DNA of 64,000 bases from Anaerostipes hominis (ex Lee et al. 2021) (lineage in GTDB: Bacteria > Bacillota > Clostridia > Lachnospirales > Lachnospiraceae): assembly GCF_002270485.1 (NCBI RefSeq), contig NZ_NQOG01000007.1, positions 62,001 to 126,000 of the forward strand, read 5' to 3'. The notes beneath the pieces are model-generated. The model was given only the letters and a program-made list of their open reading frames with translations, did not search any database and was not told the origin of the DNA. This document shows positions 26,860 to 35,492 of the stretch, piece by piece. Every line of letters starts with the position of its first letter. Within the stretch, counting starts at the first letter, position 1. Position numbers and translations under genes: made by a program.

Positions 26860-27573
26860 ATGATTTTTAGAAAAGCAAATGTTATTGGGGGAACTGTTGA
26901 ATCTGTAAAATCCATTGATGATAAGACGACTGAGGTTGTTTTAAAGTCCCAGGAATGGGATCGGAATGCAAGTGCAGAGTATGACGTAGAATATCGTATC
27001 TTGTTTCGAGACAATCTGGCAAAAAACGTCATGAAAAGCAAGAACGTGGCTAAAGGGCGGTTTATTTCTGTAAGTGTAAAATCAAGTATGACGATACCAT
27101 ATGAAGGGATTTCATTTCATACATCTGCAGTATATAAAGCAACGGAGACGACAGATCGTGGGGAAACAAAAGAAACAACAGTTACACATGGGATTATTCG
27201 AAGAGTATCTGAGCGAACCGGTGCAGATGGTACGAGCTGGTACCGCGTGGATATTCCAATTGATAGTTATAATTCGCAGACGAAAAAATACGAAACCACA
27301 TGGTATGGGATCAGCTTCAATGATAAATTTGATTCTTTGGATAAGGTCAAAAAAGCTTTAACAAAGGGTACCCACGTTATGATCCGCGGAGGACGGATTA
27401 ACATAAACACTACAGACGATGGGCGTATCTATCATAACATATTGGGATTCGGTTTCCGTCTGTGTCCCAAAGTTGCAAAGAAAGATACAGGTACGAAAAT
27501 TGATACACCAGATCACAAAGAACCAAACATTAATGGAGAGCCTGCTATTTATGGAGAACCAAATATCAATTAA
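26860..27573 (+). CDS. Tandem OB-fold ssDNA-binding-like protein
   Basis: 237 residues. The first OB-like unit covers ~1-100 (ANVIGGTVESVKSID, GRFISVSVKS) and the second ~110-220 (GIIRRVSERTGADG, KGTHVMIRGGRIN), the latter close to SSB strand patterns. The C-terminus is a Pro/Asn-rich tail with GEPAIY and GEPNIN. The tail ends differently from standard SSB, and a related GEPPI tail occurs on the 39917 protein. It probably binds single-stranded DNA. It lies in an operon with a DEDDh exonuclease. Confidence 0.6.
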   Translation: MIFRKANVIGGTVESVKSIDDKTTEVVLKSQEWDRNASAEYDVEYRILFRDNLAKNVMKSKNVAKGRFISVSVKSSMTIPYEGISFHTSAVYKATETTDRGETKETTVTHGIIRRVSERTGADGTSWYRVDIPIDSYNSQTKKYETTWYGISFNDKFDSLDKVKKALTKGTHVMIRGGRININTTDDGRIYHNILGFGFRLCPKVAKKDTGTKIDTPDHKEPNINGEPAIYGEPNIN

Positions 27574-27622
27574 TTACGTAAACTTTTTATTGTCTCAATG
27601 ACATTTCATGGGAGGAAACAAG

Positions 27623-28261
27623 ATGAATGTGTATAGCAAATTACTGGGAAAAGAGATTTCTATTGAATCATTCGAGAGCGAAGGGCAGCAGGTTTTACTT
27701 AAAAATTCACTGCTGGATTTCTATTTGAATCAGCTTCCCGAAGAATATCAGGGTGTTACTCAAAAAAAGACGTTTGAGCCATTGAAAACTGATGTGACTC
27801 ATTGTATATGTAAATGCTGCATCGAAGACAGTAATGGCCGCTGCGTGGAAGAATGCGGAGAATCGACAGTTGCGACATTAAAATCAGACATTGAGAAAGA
27901 CAGTCCATTTGTCACAGCCTACAATCGGGCGAGCGACAAAGCGATCCGACGTTATTTAGGGTTGCCACAGAACGTTTACAGCTCATCTGAACTGCCTTCC
28001 ACTGCCGAAAAAGATTCTGTGGCAGTACCAGAGGATGGACCATCACAAGATGCATTGCAAGGCGAATATGACTATGGAGATATCTCTATCAACATAGGCG
28101 GTTTTTCTAAAGCACCAAGGAGTGTAAAAGATGTGTTGAGTTCCAATTTGGACTGGGCAAAATGGGCAATTGGTCAGAACCCTTCTACTTTTGGAAAGGA
28201 CGATGCGGCGGCCCAGCTGGAAGCGATTAAAACATTCATGAGGATGCATGGAATTTCGTAG
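27623..28261 (+). CDS. Cys-cluster protein, possible annealing/recombination factor
   Basis: 212 residues from ATG 27623 (GGGAGG upstream). A cysteine cluster C-x-C-x-C-C...C-x-x-x-C lies near residues 57-73 and may bind zinc. AYNRASDKAIRRYLGL (about residue 100) resembles the helix found in phage single-strand annealing proteins, and SVKDVLSSNLDWAKWA near the C-terminus resembles DUF3820-type segments. This would fit beside an OB-fold protein and an exonuclease, but the call is tentative. The product is probably cytosolic. Confidence 0.4.
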   Translation: MNVYSKLLGKEISIESFESEGQQVLLKNSLLDFYLNQLPEEYQGVTQKKTFEPLKTDVTHCICKCCIEDSNGRCVEECGESTVATLKSDIEKDSPFVTAYNRASDKAIRRYLGLPQNVYSSSELPSTAEKDSVAVPEDGPSQDALQGEYDYGDISINIGGFSKAPRSVKDVLSSNLDWAKWAIGQNPSTFGKDDAAAQLEAIKTFMRMHGIS

Positions 28262-28272
28262 GAGGTATGTTT

Positions 28273-29163
28273 ATGTGGAGAAACTCAGAAGACAGAAAAA
28301 AAAAGCTGCTTCAAACGCTTGATGCAAACATTGGAAAATATATGATCATGTTTGATACTGAAACTACCGGGTTAAAGAAAGATGACCAGATTGTTGAGCT
28401 TGCGGGGAAGAAATATCGGATTGAGAAAGATGCAAATAGCATTTATGAATTTCTGGAAACAGATACGTTTCATGCTTATATTAAACCTCCCTTTGCAATG
28501 GATAGCGGGGTTATCGCTATCCATGGGATTACCAATGAGTTTTTGGAAGATAAATTCACTGAGGAAGAAATTAGTCCTCAGATTGAAGCTTTTTTTGGAG
28601 ACGCAGATCTTTTGTGCGCCTACAATATCAATTTTGATATTAAGATGCTGATGCGATTGTATGAAAGGACGGGAATGCCGATTCCTTTCGTTCTCTCTGA
28701 AGAAGAAAAGCAGCTGGACGTGCTGATCTATGCAAGAGATTTGGTTTCATCAAAAGAGACAAAGTCCCATAAACAGGAAGACGTATGCAAAGCAATGGGT
28801 TTGGAAGATGGCGTTAAATTTCATAGCGCCATTGATGATATTGAAGCGTGTTTTAGGCTATTTAAAATCTTTGTAAAACAGTATCAAGATATGGAGACTT
28901 TGGACTATTCTAAACTCCCAACTCCTATGATTTATCAGAATGGAATTGCTTATTGGGAAAAGGGAAAGATCAAAAGAATCTATGTTAATACTGATAAAGG
29001 CGGATTCTACTATGACATCATCAAGAAAGAATGGAATGTGAAAGACGCATCTGATAGTATGAAGAATTATAATGTTCCGGCGTTGATCAAAGCAGCTTTT
29101 CAAGCGGTTTGTGTTTCTGATGAAGAAGCATTCGTGAAAGCGGTAAGGAAAGATTTGAATTAG
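28273..29163 (+). CDS. DnaQ-like DEDDh 3'-5' exonuclease
   Basis: 296 residues from ATG 28273, 7 bp after AGGAGG; the upstream ATG 28267 is only 1 bp from it. Exo I is FDTETTGL, Exo II is AYNINFD, and Exo III is HSAIDDIEA, so all catalytic DEDDh residues are present. The C-terminal ~90 residues are of unknown function. Because the element's DnaE lacks an exonuclease domain, this could supply proofreading (epsilon-like), or trim DNA in recombination. It is last in the operon before a terminator. Confidence 0.88.
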   Translation: MWRNSEDRKKKLLQTLDANIGKYMIMFDTETTGLKKDDQIVELAGKKYRIEKDANSIYEFLETDTFHAYIKPPFAMDSGVIAIHGITNEFLEDKFTEEEISPQIEAFFGDADLLCAYNINFDIKMLMRLYERTGMPIPFVLSEEEKQLDVLIYARDLVSSKETKSHKQEDVCKAMGLEDGVKFHSAIDDIEACFRLFKIFVKQYQDMETLDYSKLPTPMIYQNGIAYWEKGKIKRIYVNTDKGGFYYDIIKKEWNVKDASDSMKNYNVPALIKAAFQAVCVSDEEAFVKAVRKDLN

Positions 29164-29171
29164 CATATGAA

Positions 29172-29200
29172 GAAAAGGGACGGTTTTTGCCGTCTTTTTT
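29172..29200 (+). terminator. Intrinsic terminator
   Basis: GACGG / CCGTC core with flanking A-T pairs and a T6 tail. Confidence 0.8.
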
Positions 29201-29207
29201 CTTTTGT

Positions 29208-29223
29208 CATACTAAAAGTGAAG
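29208..29223 (+). promoter_or_regulatory. CATACTA promoter element (29233 gene)
   Basis: CATACTA-AAA-GTGAAGG, only 25 bp before the ATG and overlapping the ribosome site. It is the shortest leader in the window. Confidence 0.6.
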
Positions 29224-29232
29224 GAGGTTTTT

Positions 29233-29670
29233 ATGATTTTTAATAATATTGTGTATCTGCTTTTAATATGTGTCTTGGTCATATCTTCTGTCTATGATAT
29301 TAAGACACGATTACTCCCAATCCGAGCCATGATTCTTTTTACAGCGGTTCTTTGGGGTACAGGCTGTTTTTATGTGCCAAATGATCTTCTTATGCAGTAT
29401 CTTATTGCCTCGCTCTTTGGCGGGGCCTATGGATTTATCGTATATTTTATCATGGCAAAATATTTTGGAGGAGGGGGAGGCGATGTCATCTATATGGGAT
29501 GTATCGGCATTTTAATGGGTACTGGAATCTTTGCTATCATTTTTCTCTCATCCTTATGTTATCTGGTTTATGGCGGGATCTCAAAGAAAAAGGGGAAGAC
29601 TGAGGTCGCTTATATCCCTTGTGTGTTAGCGGCAATGATCCTCTATTTTCCAATCTATTTGTATTTTTAA
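29233..29670 (+). CDS. Second A24-family prepilin peptidase
   Basis: 145 residues from ATG 29233, which follows AAGGAGG. Catalytic aspartates are in VYDIKTRLLP and GGGGGDVIYMG. Several membrane helices are present and there is no methylase domain. It is the second such peptidase in the window (the first is in the Tad locus at 23361), so each may have its own substrate. The next gene begins 10 bp after its stop. Confidence 0.75.
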   Translation: MIFNNIVYLLLICVLVISSVYDIKTRLLPIRAMILFTAVLWGTGCFYVPNDLLMQYLIASLFGGAYGFIVYFIMAKYFGGGGGDVIYMGCIGILMGTGIFAIIFLSSLCYLVYGGISKKKGKTEVAYIPCVLAAMILYFPIYLYF

Positions 29671-29680
29671 GGAGGATTTT

Positions 29681-30745
29681 ATGAATCCATTAAAAAGAGT
29701 TGATCCAAACCGGGATCACGGAAAGAAGATGCTGTTCTTTATCATATTCTCATTGATCTTTCTAACTGCAGTCATGACAAAATGCCAAAATGATAGAGTG
29801 CTTCCGGCATTCGTGAAGGAAGATGATGTTGCTACGGAAGCCACAACAGAAATGACAGATGAGCTGCTTCCCATGGAAGAATATGTGGATAAGATCAATA
29901 ATTTTTCCATAAAGGTTCCGGAGGGCTTTACTAAAGTTATCAAAGACGGATTCCCACTGTATGTCGATGCAAAGACAAAGTCATCCATCCACATTAAGAC
30001 TACTACTTTGGATATTTCAAGAGCGACCATGAATTCTGATGCAGAAAATACAAAGATTACAGCGGATGGCGGAGATTTTATTGAGTTAAGGGCTCTCAGT
30101 AATACAAGCAATATGCTGCTTTATAAGAAGCAAAACGGCAGCACCATCTTTGATTATGTAGAATTAAATTCGTGGAGTATGGACCGTATGATCACGGTGG
30201 AATGCATTATAGATGATGCGTATTACAAGGAGATCGGGCCGACCATGGAAAAATGCCTGAATTCCCTGGAATGGACAAAGGAACATCCGATTCCAGAAAA
30301 TTGCTCTATTGCGGCAAATGAATCGGCAGGCATCTGTTATGTACTTCCTGCAGACTGGACTTATTCGACTTCCGGGAATGCGCTTTCCGGTTCGGATGAA
30401 GTTTCCGGAGCTATGATAAATGTGGTATCTGCGCAAACAACGGATGATTTTCATGGCCTAACCCAGGCTCAGTATGCTTCTGGGATCGCAGGCAACCGCA
30501 TCGGCTTTGTTATTAGCCGATATGAGGCAACGAAGGAGCGCATCTATGGGGAAGCTGTGTTTATGCAAGATGGGACAAAAATGGGAATGATACAGGCGGC
30601 CATTGCGACAGGGAAATACCAGACAATCATTACCTATGAATATCCATACGATAAGATTGATGAAGATACAAAAGAAATGATGAGAGAATCTATAAAACAA
30701 TTACAAAAGATTCCAACGGTGAAGAAGATTACCGCAAAGAATTAG
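29681..30745 (+). CDS. Secreted or membrane-anchored protein with duplicated domain
   Basis: 354 residues. An N-terminal hydrophobic segment (LFFIIFSLIFLTAVM) is followed by a Cys, so it could be a signal anchor or lipoprotein. Two similar regions, starting near FSIKVPEGF and SAGICYVLPADW, suggest a repeated beta-rich domain. No family is recognised. It shares a transcript with the second prepilin peptidase, so a link to a pilus or secretion is possible. Confidence 0.7.
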   Translation: MNPLKRVDPNRDHGKKMLFFIIFSLIFLTAVMTKCQNDRVLPAFVKEDDVATEATTEMTDELLPMEEYVDKINNFSIKVPEGFTKVIKDGFPLYVDAKTKSSIHIKTTTLDISRATMNSDAENTKITADGGDFIELRALSNTSNMLLYKKQNGSTIFDYVELNSWSMDRMITVECIIDDAYYKEIGPTMEKCLNSLEWTKEHPIPENCSIAANESAGICYVLPADWTYSTSGNALSGSDEVSGAMINVVSAQTTDDFHGLTQAQYASGIAGNRIGFVISRYEATKERIYGEAVFMQDGTKMGMIQAAIATGKYQTIITYEYPYDKIDEDTKEMMRESIKQLQKIPTVKKITAKN

Positions 30746-30770
30746 GAGCCCAGACGGCTCCTTTCTTTAT
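30745..30770 (+). terminator. Intrinsic terminator between convergent genes
   Basis: GGAGCC / GGCTCC with a 5-nt loop and a T-rich tail. It separates the + strand gene from the minus-strand 30767 gene. Confidence 0.82.
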
Positions 30771-31114
30771 TTTCTCATTGCAGTGACATTTAAAATACTG
30801 ACGATAATTTTATCATTTGCATGCCGTATGACCCGGCATTGGATCCCTTTATAGGAGAATTCATAACTGGTAAGATTTGATTCTGTCCCGCACATAAAGT
30901 CCTGATAAATTTTATCCATAAGCTTTGAAATGATTTTCTCATAGTCGATTAAGTTCAGGCGGTTATTGCAGGCACGCTCCCCCTTCTTTCGGTTTTTCTC
31001 TCGGTATTTTGGACATGCATAAAAAGGAGAGTGTGGTCCCTCAACGATTTCTAATTCAGTATCTGGGTGCATCCCACAAACAAATGTCACACTTCCCCAT
31101 ATATTCTTGATCAT
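30767..31114 (-). CDS. Small Cys-rich protein, unknown
   Basis: 115 residues on the minus strand. CGMHPD near the start and CPKY...ACNNRL further on look like a zinc-ribbon. The sequence before the ATG on the minus strand has GAAGGGAG, and a CATACTA element lies 46 bp upstream in the same orientation. It is the only minus-strand protein gene found with that element in clear position, which is useful evidence that the element is a directional promoter. Function is unknown. Confidence 0.65.
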   Translation of the reverse strand: MIKNIWGSVTFVCGMHPDTELEIVEGPHSPFYACPKYREKNRKKGERACNNRLNLIDYEKIISKLMDKIYQDFMCGTESNLTSYEFSYKGIQCRVIRHANDKIIVSILNVTAMRK

Positions 31115-31141
31115 AATAAACTCCCTTCAGACAAAATGGAT

Positions 31142-31160
31142 ATCTTACATTTATAGTATG
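31142..31160 (-). promoter_or_regulatory. CATACTA promoter element, minus strand (30767 gene)
   Basis: Read on the minus strand: CATACTAT-AA-ATGTAAG. It points at the minus-strand gene and is 32 bp from the divergent plus-strand element at 31193. Confidence 0.65.
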
Positions 31161-31192
31161 GAAAAGAGGTTTTACCTCATCGTCCATTCTTT

Positions 31193-31208
31193 CATACTAT
31201 ATATGAAC
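31193..31208 (+). promoter_or_regulatory. CATACTA promoter element (31227 gene)
   Basis: CATACTAT-AT-ATGAACA, 34 bp before the start of the acidic 1244-residue protein. Confidence 0.7.
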
Positions 31209-31226
31209 AAAGCAAAGGAGAGCATT

Positions 31227-34200
31227 ATGAATCGGATTGATATTTTAAATGGAATCGATGCCGGATGTGAAAGCTCCGGATTTTTTGATAAATCGAATCT
31301 TTCTTTTGAGGTAAATAAGACTGTTTTTCAGGAGGGGGTTGAAAGCATCCGGAATTATAATCCTGGATTTGCCCGTGTATGTGGGGCAGATATGACAAGG
31401 GAACCTGTGATCGGACGAATCGATGGTAATGAGGCTAAAATCTGGAACGCAGGATTTTCAAAGATCGGCAGCGTTGTAACCAATCCATTTAAGATCATGG
31501 AAACCAATGGCGGCCTTGGGAATGAAGATAGAAAAGAACGCTATTTTACAGACTTTGAAGGGAATGTGATCGCAAAGTTCAGTGACGAGAATACAAGATT
31601 TGAAATCGGTGACCGAATTACATCAACACTGTCTGAAAAAGATGATCAATTCTTTCGGGAGAAGGCTGGAAGAACTGATATGACTTATGAGGAATTTAAG
31701 GATACGATCATTGATGATGGTATAAAGAATTATGCGGATCGCCTTGATCGGCAGTCAGGGGGAGAATCAAAATATCTTTCTGGAAAAATCTCTGATCTTG
31801 AAGATGTTATCTCAAAATATGAAACAACAATGGAGAAACTCGATATCGCAGCAACAGAACTCTATCGATCTTTGGGAAAAGAAAATGATGCAGACAGGAT
31901 AAAAGCCCTCTCGCGGGAAGCTTACGGGATTGAAAACCTGAAGGCGACATATTCTTATTCCATTGATCGGTTAAAAGAAGAGCGTCAGGATGTAACGCTT
32001 TTAAAAGATAAGATAGATACATATTTAAACGAATCGAAAGGACAGAAGTTCACTGTACAAGAAAAGTTTGAAATATATTTGGACAAAGAGAAACACGCAG
32101 CTGGGAAGCAATATTTTGTCCATTCCCTGGCGGAACGCTATGAAGAGGTTGCTGAAAAATTCTTAGAAAAAAGGGAACCGGAAATCAAAGAGTTTCTTGA
32201 GAAATATAATGAATTGCATGAAGATAAATTGTCCATCGGAGAAGATGGCAGAATTTATAACGAGTATGGCATTTCAAACGATGGATGTTATGACAGCGAT
32301 ATGGCCAACCCGGAAAAGTTTGAACATGGTGTAGTCATAAGAGATGATGATGAGGCTGGTATAAGCGAGTTAAAAGAAGGCTGTGCCACCAAAGGGTTTG
32401 AAGACTTAGAAAGCTTTAAAAAAGAATCCTATGATAAAGAAGCGATGTTTGAAAAAGTGGAAACAAACGTAAGTGGTGAGATCAAGGAAGCTATCGTAGG
32501 CAATATCCTAAGAGATGCTATTGATGCAGTTTACATAGAAAAGGGTCCGGAGGAACTCGTAAGACTTTATGATGAGGCATCAAAGGAATCAAAGGGGGAC
32601 CTGGAACAGGCAGCGATCAACTTTACGGATAAGGTTCTTTCTTCTCAAGAAGAAATCTTTGAACAAAAAGAAAAGATAGAATCCACAAAGGAATCTTTGA
32701 CTGCTAATGTAAAAAAAGCAGAAGAAAAGTACCAAGCGATCGTTGACTATTTTGGGATCTTTGCTAAAGGGGATCAAAACACCTACATTCTTGCCGCAAA
32801 GGCAAATATGCTAAAGGCATATAAGGATGCGGGGATCGATTACCGCGGACGGCCCGTTACAAAATATGATATCTTCGTAGCAAATTATCGCATACTTGAC
32901 AGTGATCCCATTTCATCTTTTTTAACAAAGGTGATCATAGAAAAGTTTGTTATGCCAGAAGTAGAGCGTATTGAAAAAGAGAGAATGAATGAAAGTGAAG
33001 TCGAAAAAGCACGGGAGGACCGAGCCACAGAGGTTGAGAAAAATCAAAATGTTTATGAAGATCCTACGGAGCGTTTTGTAAATGATCTCGCAGAGAATGA
33101 TATTGAAAAAACAGAAGATCAAAGTGAGCATGTCGAGACACCAGAGGCAGAAAAAGAAACCGTTGATGTCTCTTTAAAGGAAGATACCGAGAAAGATCAG
33201 GCCGGAAAAGATCCTGCTGATAATCCAGAAGTTGAGGAAAGGCTTATAGAAGCCGATGTGGATCAAGAAGATGACAAAAAAGAAGATACAAACGATATCG
33301 AAGAGGCAGAGGACCCGGCGGATCAGTCAGAAGGAGCTTTAGACACTGATAGTTTTGAAGACGATAACAATGATGTTATGGAATCTGAAAATAAAGTAGA
33401 TCAAGCCGATCGATCTGAAAGTGAAACAGATGATGATAAAAAAGTGGAAGATGGCGATTCAATTGAACATGAAAAGGAGGAAATTAATGTAGGCGAAGAT
33501 GAAAAAGAAAGCTTCGAAAAACCTGAAGATGAAGAGAATCCGGAGATCGAGCCCGAAACTAAAACAGAGGATGTCCAGGAAGACAAAGAGGATGTAGATT
33601 CCGTTCAGCAGCCTGAAACAGATGCAGAGTCAGAACATGATGTGGAAGCAGATGAAGATTTTGATGACAAGAAAGATGTTCTTGGACAAGAGGAAGATAA
33701 CGAAGAAAATATCGAAGAATCTGGGCATGATATCGTTGTACAAAGAGAGGAAGATAAAGAAAGAGCTGATATCGGAGATGATGATATATCTGGAAAGGAA
33801 GATGAAGATCCTGAGGATGGTTGTAAAGAGCTGCAAAGTGAACCAGATCATAAAGAAGATCCTAAAACGATAGAAGAAAATGATTATAAGGATATCTTAA
33901 ATGATTATATAAATGAGTCAGGGAAGAATCTGGCGGATGTACTTTATGATCTATCCGATGATGAAGGAACAATTGACGAAGATAAGCTCATTGATGCCTT
34001 TTCTGACCTGCTGATGAAAACAGAGGATGGTTTGACCAATGAGTCAGCAACCGGCGTTGCGGACTTCTTGGTGGATATGGCTTCCACAAGTGATGAATAT
34101 GGATTTACAGGATTTATTGACCGAATCATGGAAGTGGCCGTTGAAAAAATGGGTACACAAGAGTTATCCAGGGAAGAAATGACCAGCTTTATTGAAACTT

Positions 34201-34961
34201 ATTATGATGCCATTTCAGATAGTATCGAATATAAGGCAGAGGTGGGAGATTTTGACCGTATCCAGCATTCTTGGGATGATAATGAGCCTGATTACTCTTA
34301 TGTATTTGACGATATCATGGTGCAAGTAGATGAAGATACTTTGGAGATGACATATACTCCTCTTAATGAGGAGGCTGCAAATCGATTGGAAGATATGCAG
34401 GATCTGTCCGATGTCGCAGATTCCATAGAAGCAGCCATTCATGAAGGATTCGAGCGCCTTTATGGAGAAGAAGTGGCAGATAAGATCGACTATATTGCAG
34501 AATACCTGTACGCAGGATTAAATGATCAACTAGGGCGGGACGAGTATGACATGGAGGATGGACTTAGACTCGTGGCCGATAACATCAGCGATGTCTTGGG
34601 TGCAATTTTTCATGATTATTCCTCTTATTCAGAAGATGTACTGGATATTGCGCAGGGAAATTCAGAATTTGATTCCTATCAGGAGGCGTTCGAATCCCGC
34701 TATGAACAAACGCCAGAAGAAGTCGGACTAGACGCAATTGCCAATGACTTATTGGAAAAGTACCCTCTTACAGAAGCAATACCGGAATTTGGAGAAGATG
34801 AAAAAATGGATTTAGATGAAGCAACAGCTCGGGAACTTATAATGGAAGCTGCCGCAGAAGATGCTTCTATTTATGATGAGGAACCATTCGAATCAGAATT
34901 TGATTTAACGCAGAATGATCTCGATGCGATCAATGAAGAACTTATGGACTGGGATGAATGA
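31227..34961 (+). CDS. Giant acidic protein (1244 aa), unknown
   Basis: The start is ATG 31227 with AAAGGAG upstream; earlier in-frame starts lie before the CATACTA element. Residues ~1-600 are soluble with helical/coiled segments. Residues ~605-890 are an extremely Asp/Glu-rich disordered tract. Residues ~890-1244 are helical and also acidic (DLADVLYDLSDDEG, YDAISDS). There is no signal peptide. The charge resembles DNA-mimic or scaffold proteins, but no family is recognised. It is followed at once by a small basic membrane protein. Confidence 0.8.
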   Translation: MNRIDILNGIDAGCESSGFFDKSNLSFEVNKTVFQEGVESIRNYNPGFARVCGADMTREPVIGRIDGNEAKIWNAGFSKIGSVVTNPFKIMETNGGLGNEDRKERYFTDFEGNVIAKFSDENTRFEIGDRITSTLSEKDDQFFREKAGRTDMTYEEFKDTIIDDGIKNYADRLDRQSGGESKYLSGKISDLEDVISKYETTMEKLDIAATELYRSLGKENDADRIKALSREAYGIENLKATYSYSIDRLKEERQDVTLLKDKIDTYLNESKGQKFTVQEKFEIYLDKEKHAAGKQYFVHSLAERYEEVAEKFLEKREPEIKEFLEKYNELHEDKLSIGEDGRIYNEYGISNDGCYDSDMANPEKFEHGVVIRDDDEAGISELKEGCATKGFEDLESFKKESYDKEAMFEKVETNVSGEIKEAIVGNILRDAIDAVYIEKGPEELVRLYDEASKESKGDLEQAAINFTDKVLSSQEEIFEQKEKIESTKESLTANVKKAEEKYQAIVDYFGIFAKGDQNTYILAAKANMLKAYKDAGIDYRGRPVTKYDIFVANYRILDSDPISSFLTKVIIEKFVMPEVERIEKERMNESEVEKAREDRATEVEKNQNVYEDPTERFVNDLAENDIEKTEDQSEHVETPEAEKETVDVSLKEDTEKDQAGKDPADNPEVEERLIEADVDQEDDKKEDTNDIEEAEDPADQSEGALDTDSFEDDNNDVMESENKVDQADRSESETDDDKKVEDGDSIEHEKEEINVGEDEKESFEKPEDEENPEIEPETKTEDVQEDKEDVDSVQQPETDAESEHDVEADEDFDDKKDVLGQEEDNEENIEESGHDIVVQREEDKERADIGDDDISGKEDEDPEDGCKELQSEPDHKEDPKTIEENDYKDILNDYINESGKNLADVLYDLSDDEGTIDEDKLIDAFSDLLMKTEDGLTNESATGVADFLVDMASTSDEYGFTGFIDRIMEVAVEKMGTQELSREEMTSFIETYYDAISDSIEYKAEVGDFDRIQHSWDDNEPDYSYVFDDIMVQVDEDTLEMTYTPLNEEAANRLEDMQDLSDVADSIEAAIHEGFERLYGEEVADKIDYIAEYLYAGLNDQLGRDEYDMEDGLRLVADNISDVLGAIFHDYSSYSEDVLDIAQGNSEFDSYQEAFESRYEQTPEEVGLDAIANDLLEKYPLTEAIPEFGEDEKMDLDEATARELIMEAAAEDASIYDEEPFESEFDLTQNDLDAINEELMDWDE

Positions 34962-34973
34962 AAGGAGAAGATT

Positions 34974-35378
34974 ATGGAGATATACAACTTTATCATACAA
35001 TTTTTCACAATATTGCTCGGCATCTTTTGTGGAATCTATATTGCATTTTTACTTATGAAAGGCATGAGAAACTTAAAAGAAAAAAGAAGAAAAAAACGAA
35101 GGCGGCATCCGGAGGCCCGGATAAAGAAAAAACAAGAAAGTCAAAAAGAATTAATTAGGAAAAACATAAAAAGTATTAAGCGAATAAAAGCTAGACGATC
35201 AAAAAATCATGGGGAGATTTCCTTAAAGGACCGTATTGGATGTCAAACTTCGATTAAATTAGAAAATTGCTATCTTGATGGTCTTAATTATAATAGGGAA
35301 ATTAAAAAGGGGAAGAAAAAAGAAGAGGAGGCGTATCATTATATTGATAAGGTACGCAAAACTCTTAATAAAAACTGA
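34974..35378 (+). CDS. Small membrane protein with very basic tail
   Basis: 134 residues; the ATG follows GAAAGGAGA, 12 bp after the acidic protein's stop. One N-terminal membrane segment (FTILLGIFCGIYIAFLLM) and then a strongly Lys/Arg-rich cytoplasmic region. The pairing of a highly acidic partner with a basic membrane protein hints at interaction, unproven. A terminator follows. Confidence 0.72.
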   Translation: MEIYNFIIQFFTILLGIFCGIYIAFLLMKGMRNLKEKRRKKRRRHPEARIKKKQESQKELIRKNIKSIKRIKARRSKNHGEISLKDRIGCQTSIKLENCYLDGLNYNREIKKGKKKEEEAYHYIDKVRKTLNKN

Positions 35379-35392
35379 GAAACAGATACTTT

Positions 35393-35432
35393 AGCACCTC
35401 CTGTCGCAAATGGGCAGCAGAGGTGCTTTTTG
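35393..35432 (+). terminator. Intrinsic terminator
   Basis: Perfect AGCACCTC / GAGGTGCT arms with a T-rich tail. Confidence 0.82.
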
Positions 35433-35448
35433 TACCCTTTTGTTTTTT

Positions 35449-35464
35449 CATACTATCATTAGGA
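35449..35464 (+). promoter_or_regulatory. CATACTA promoter element (SMC-like gene)
   Basis: CATACTAT-CA-TTAGGAA, 44 bp before the ATG. The downstream half is a weaker match. Confidence 0.6.
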
Positions 35465-35492
35465 AACTGTTAATAGACGAAAGGAGATACTT

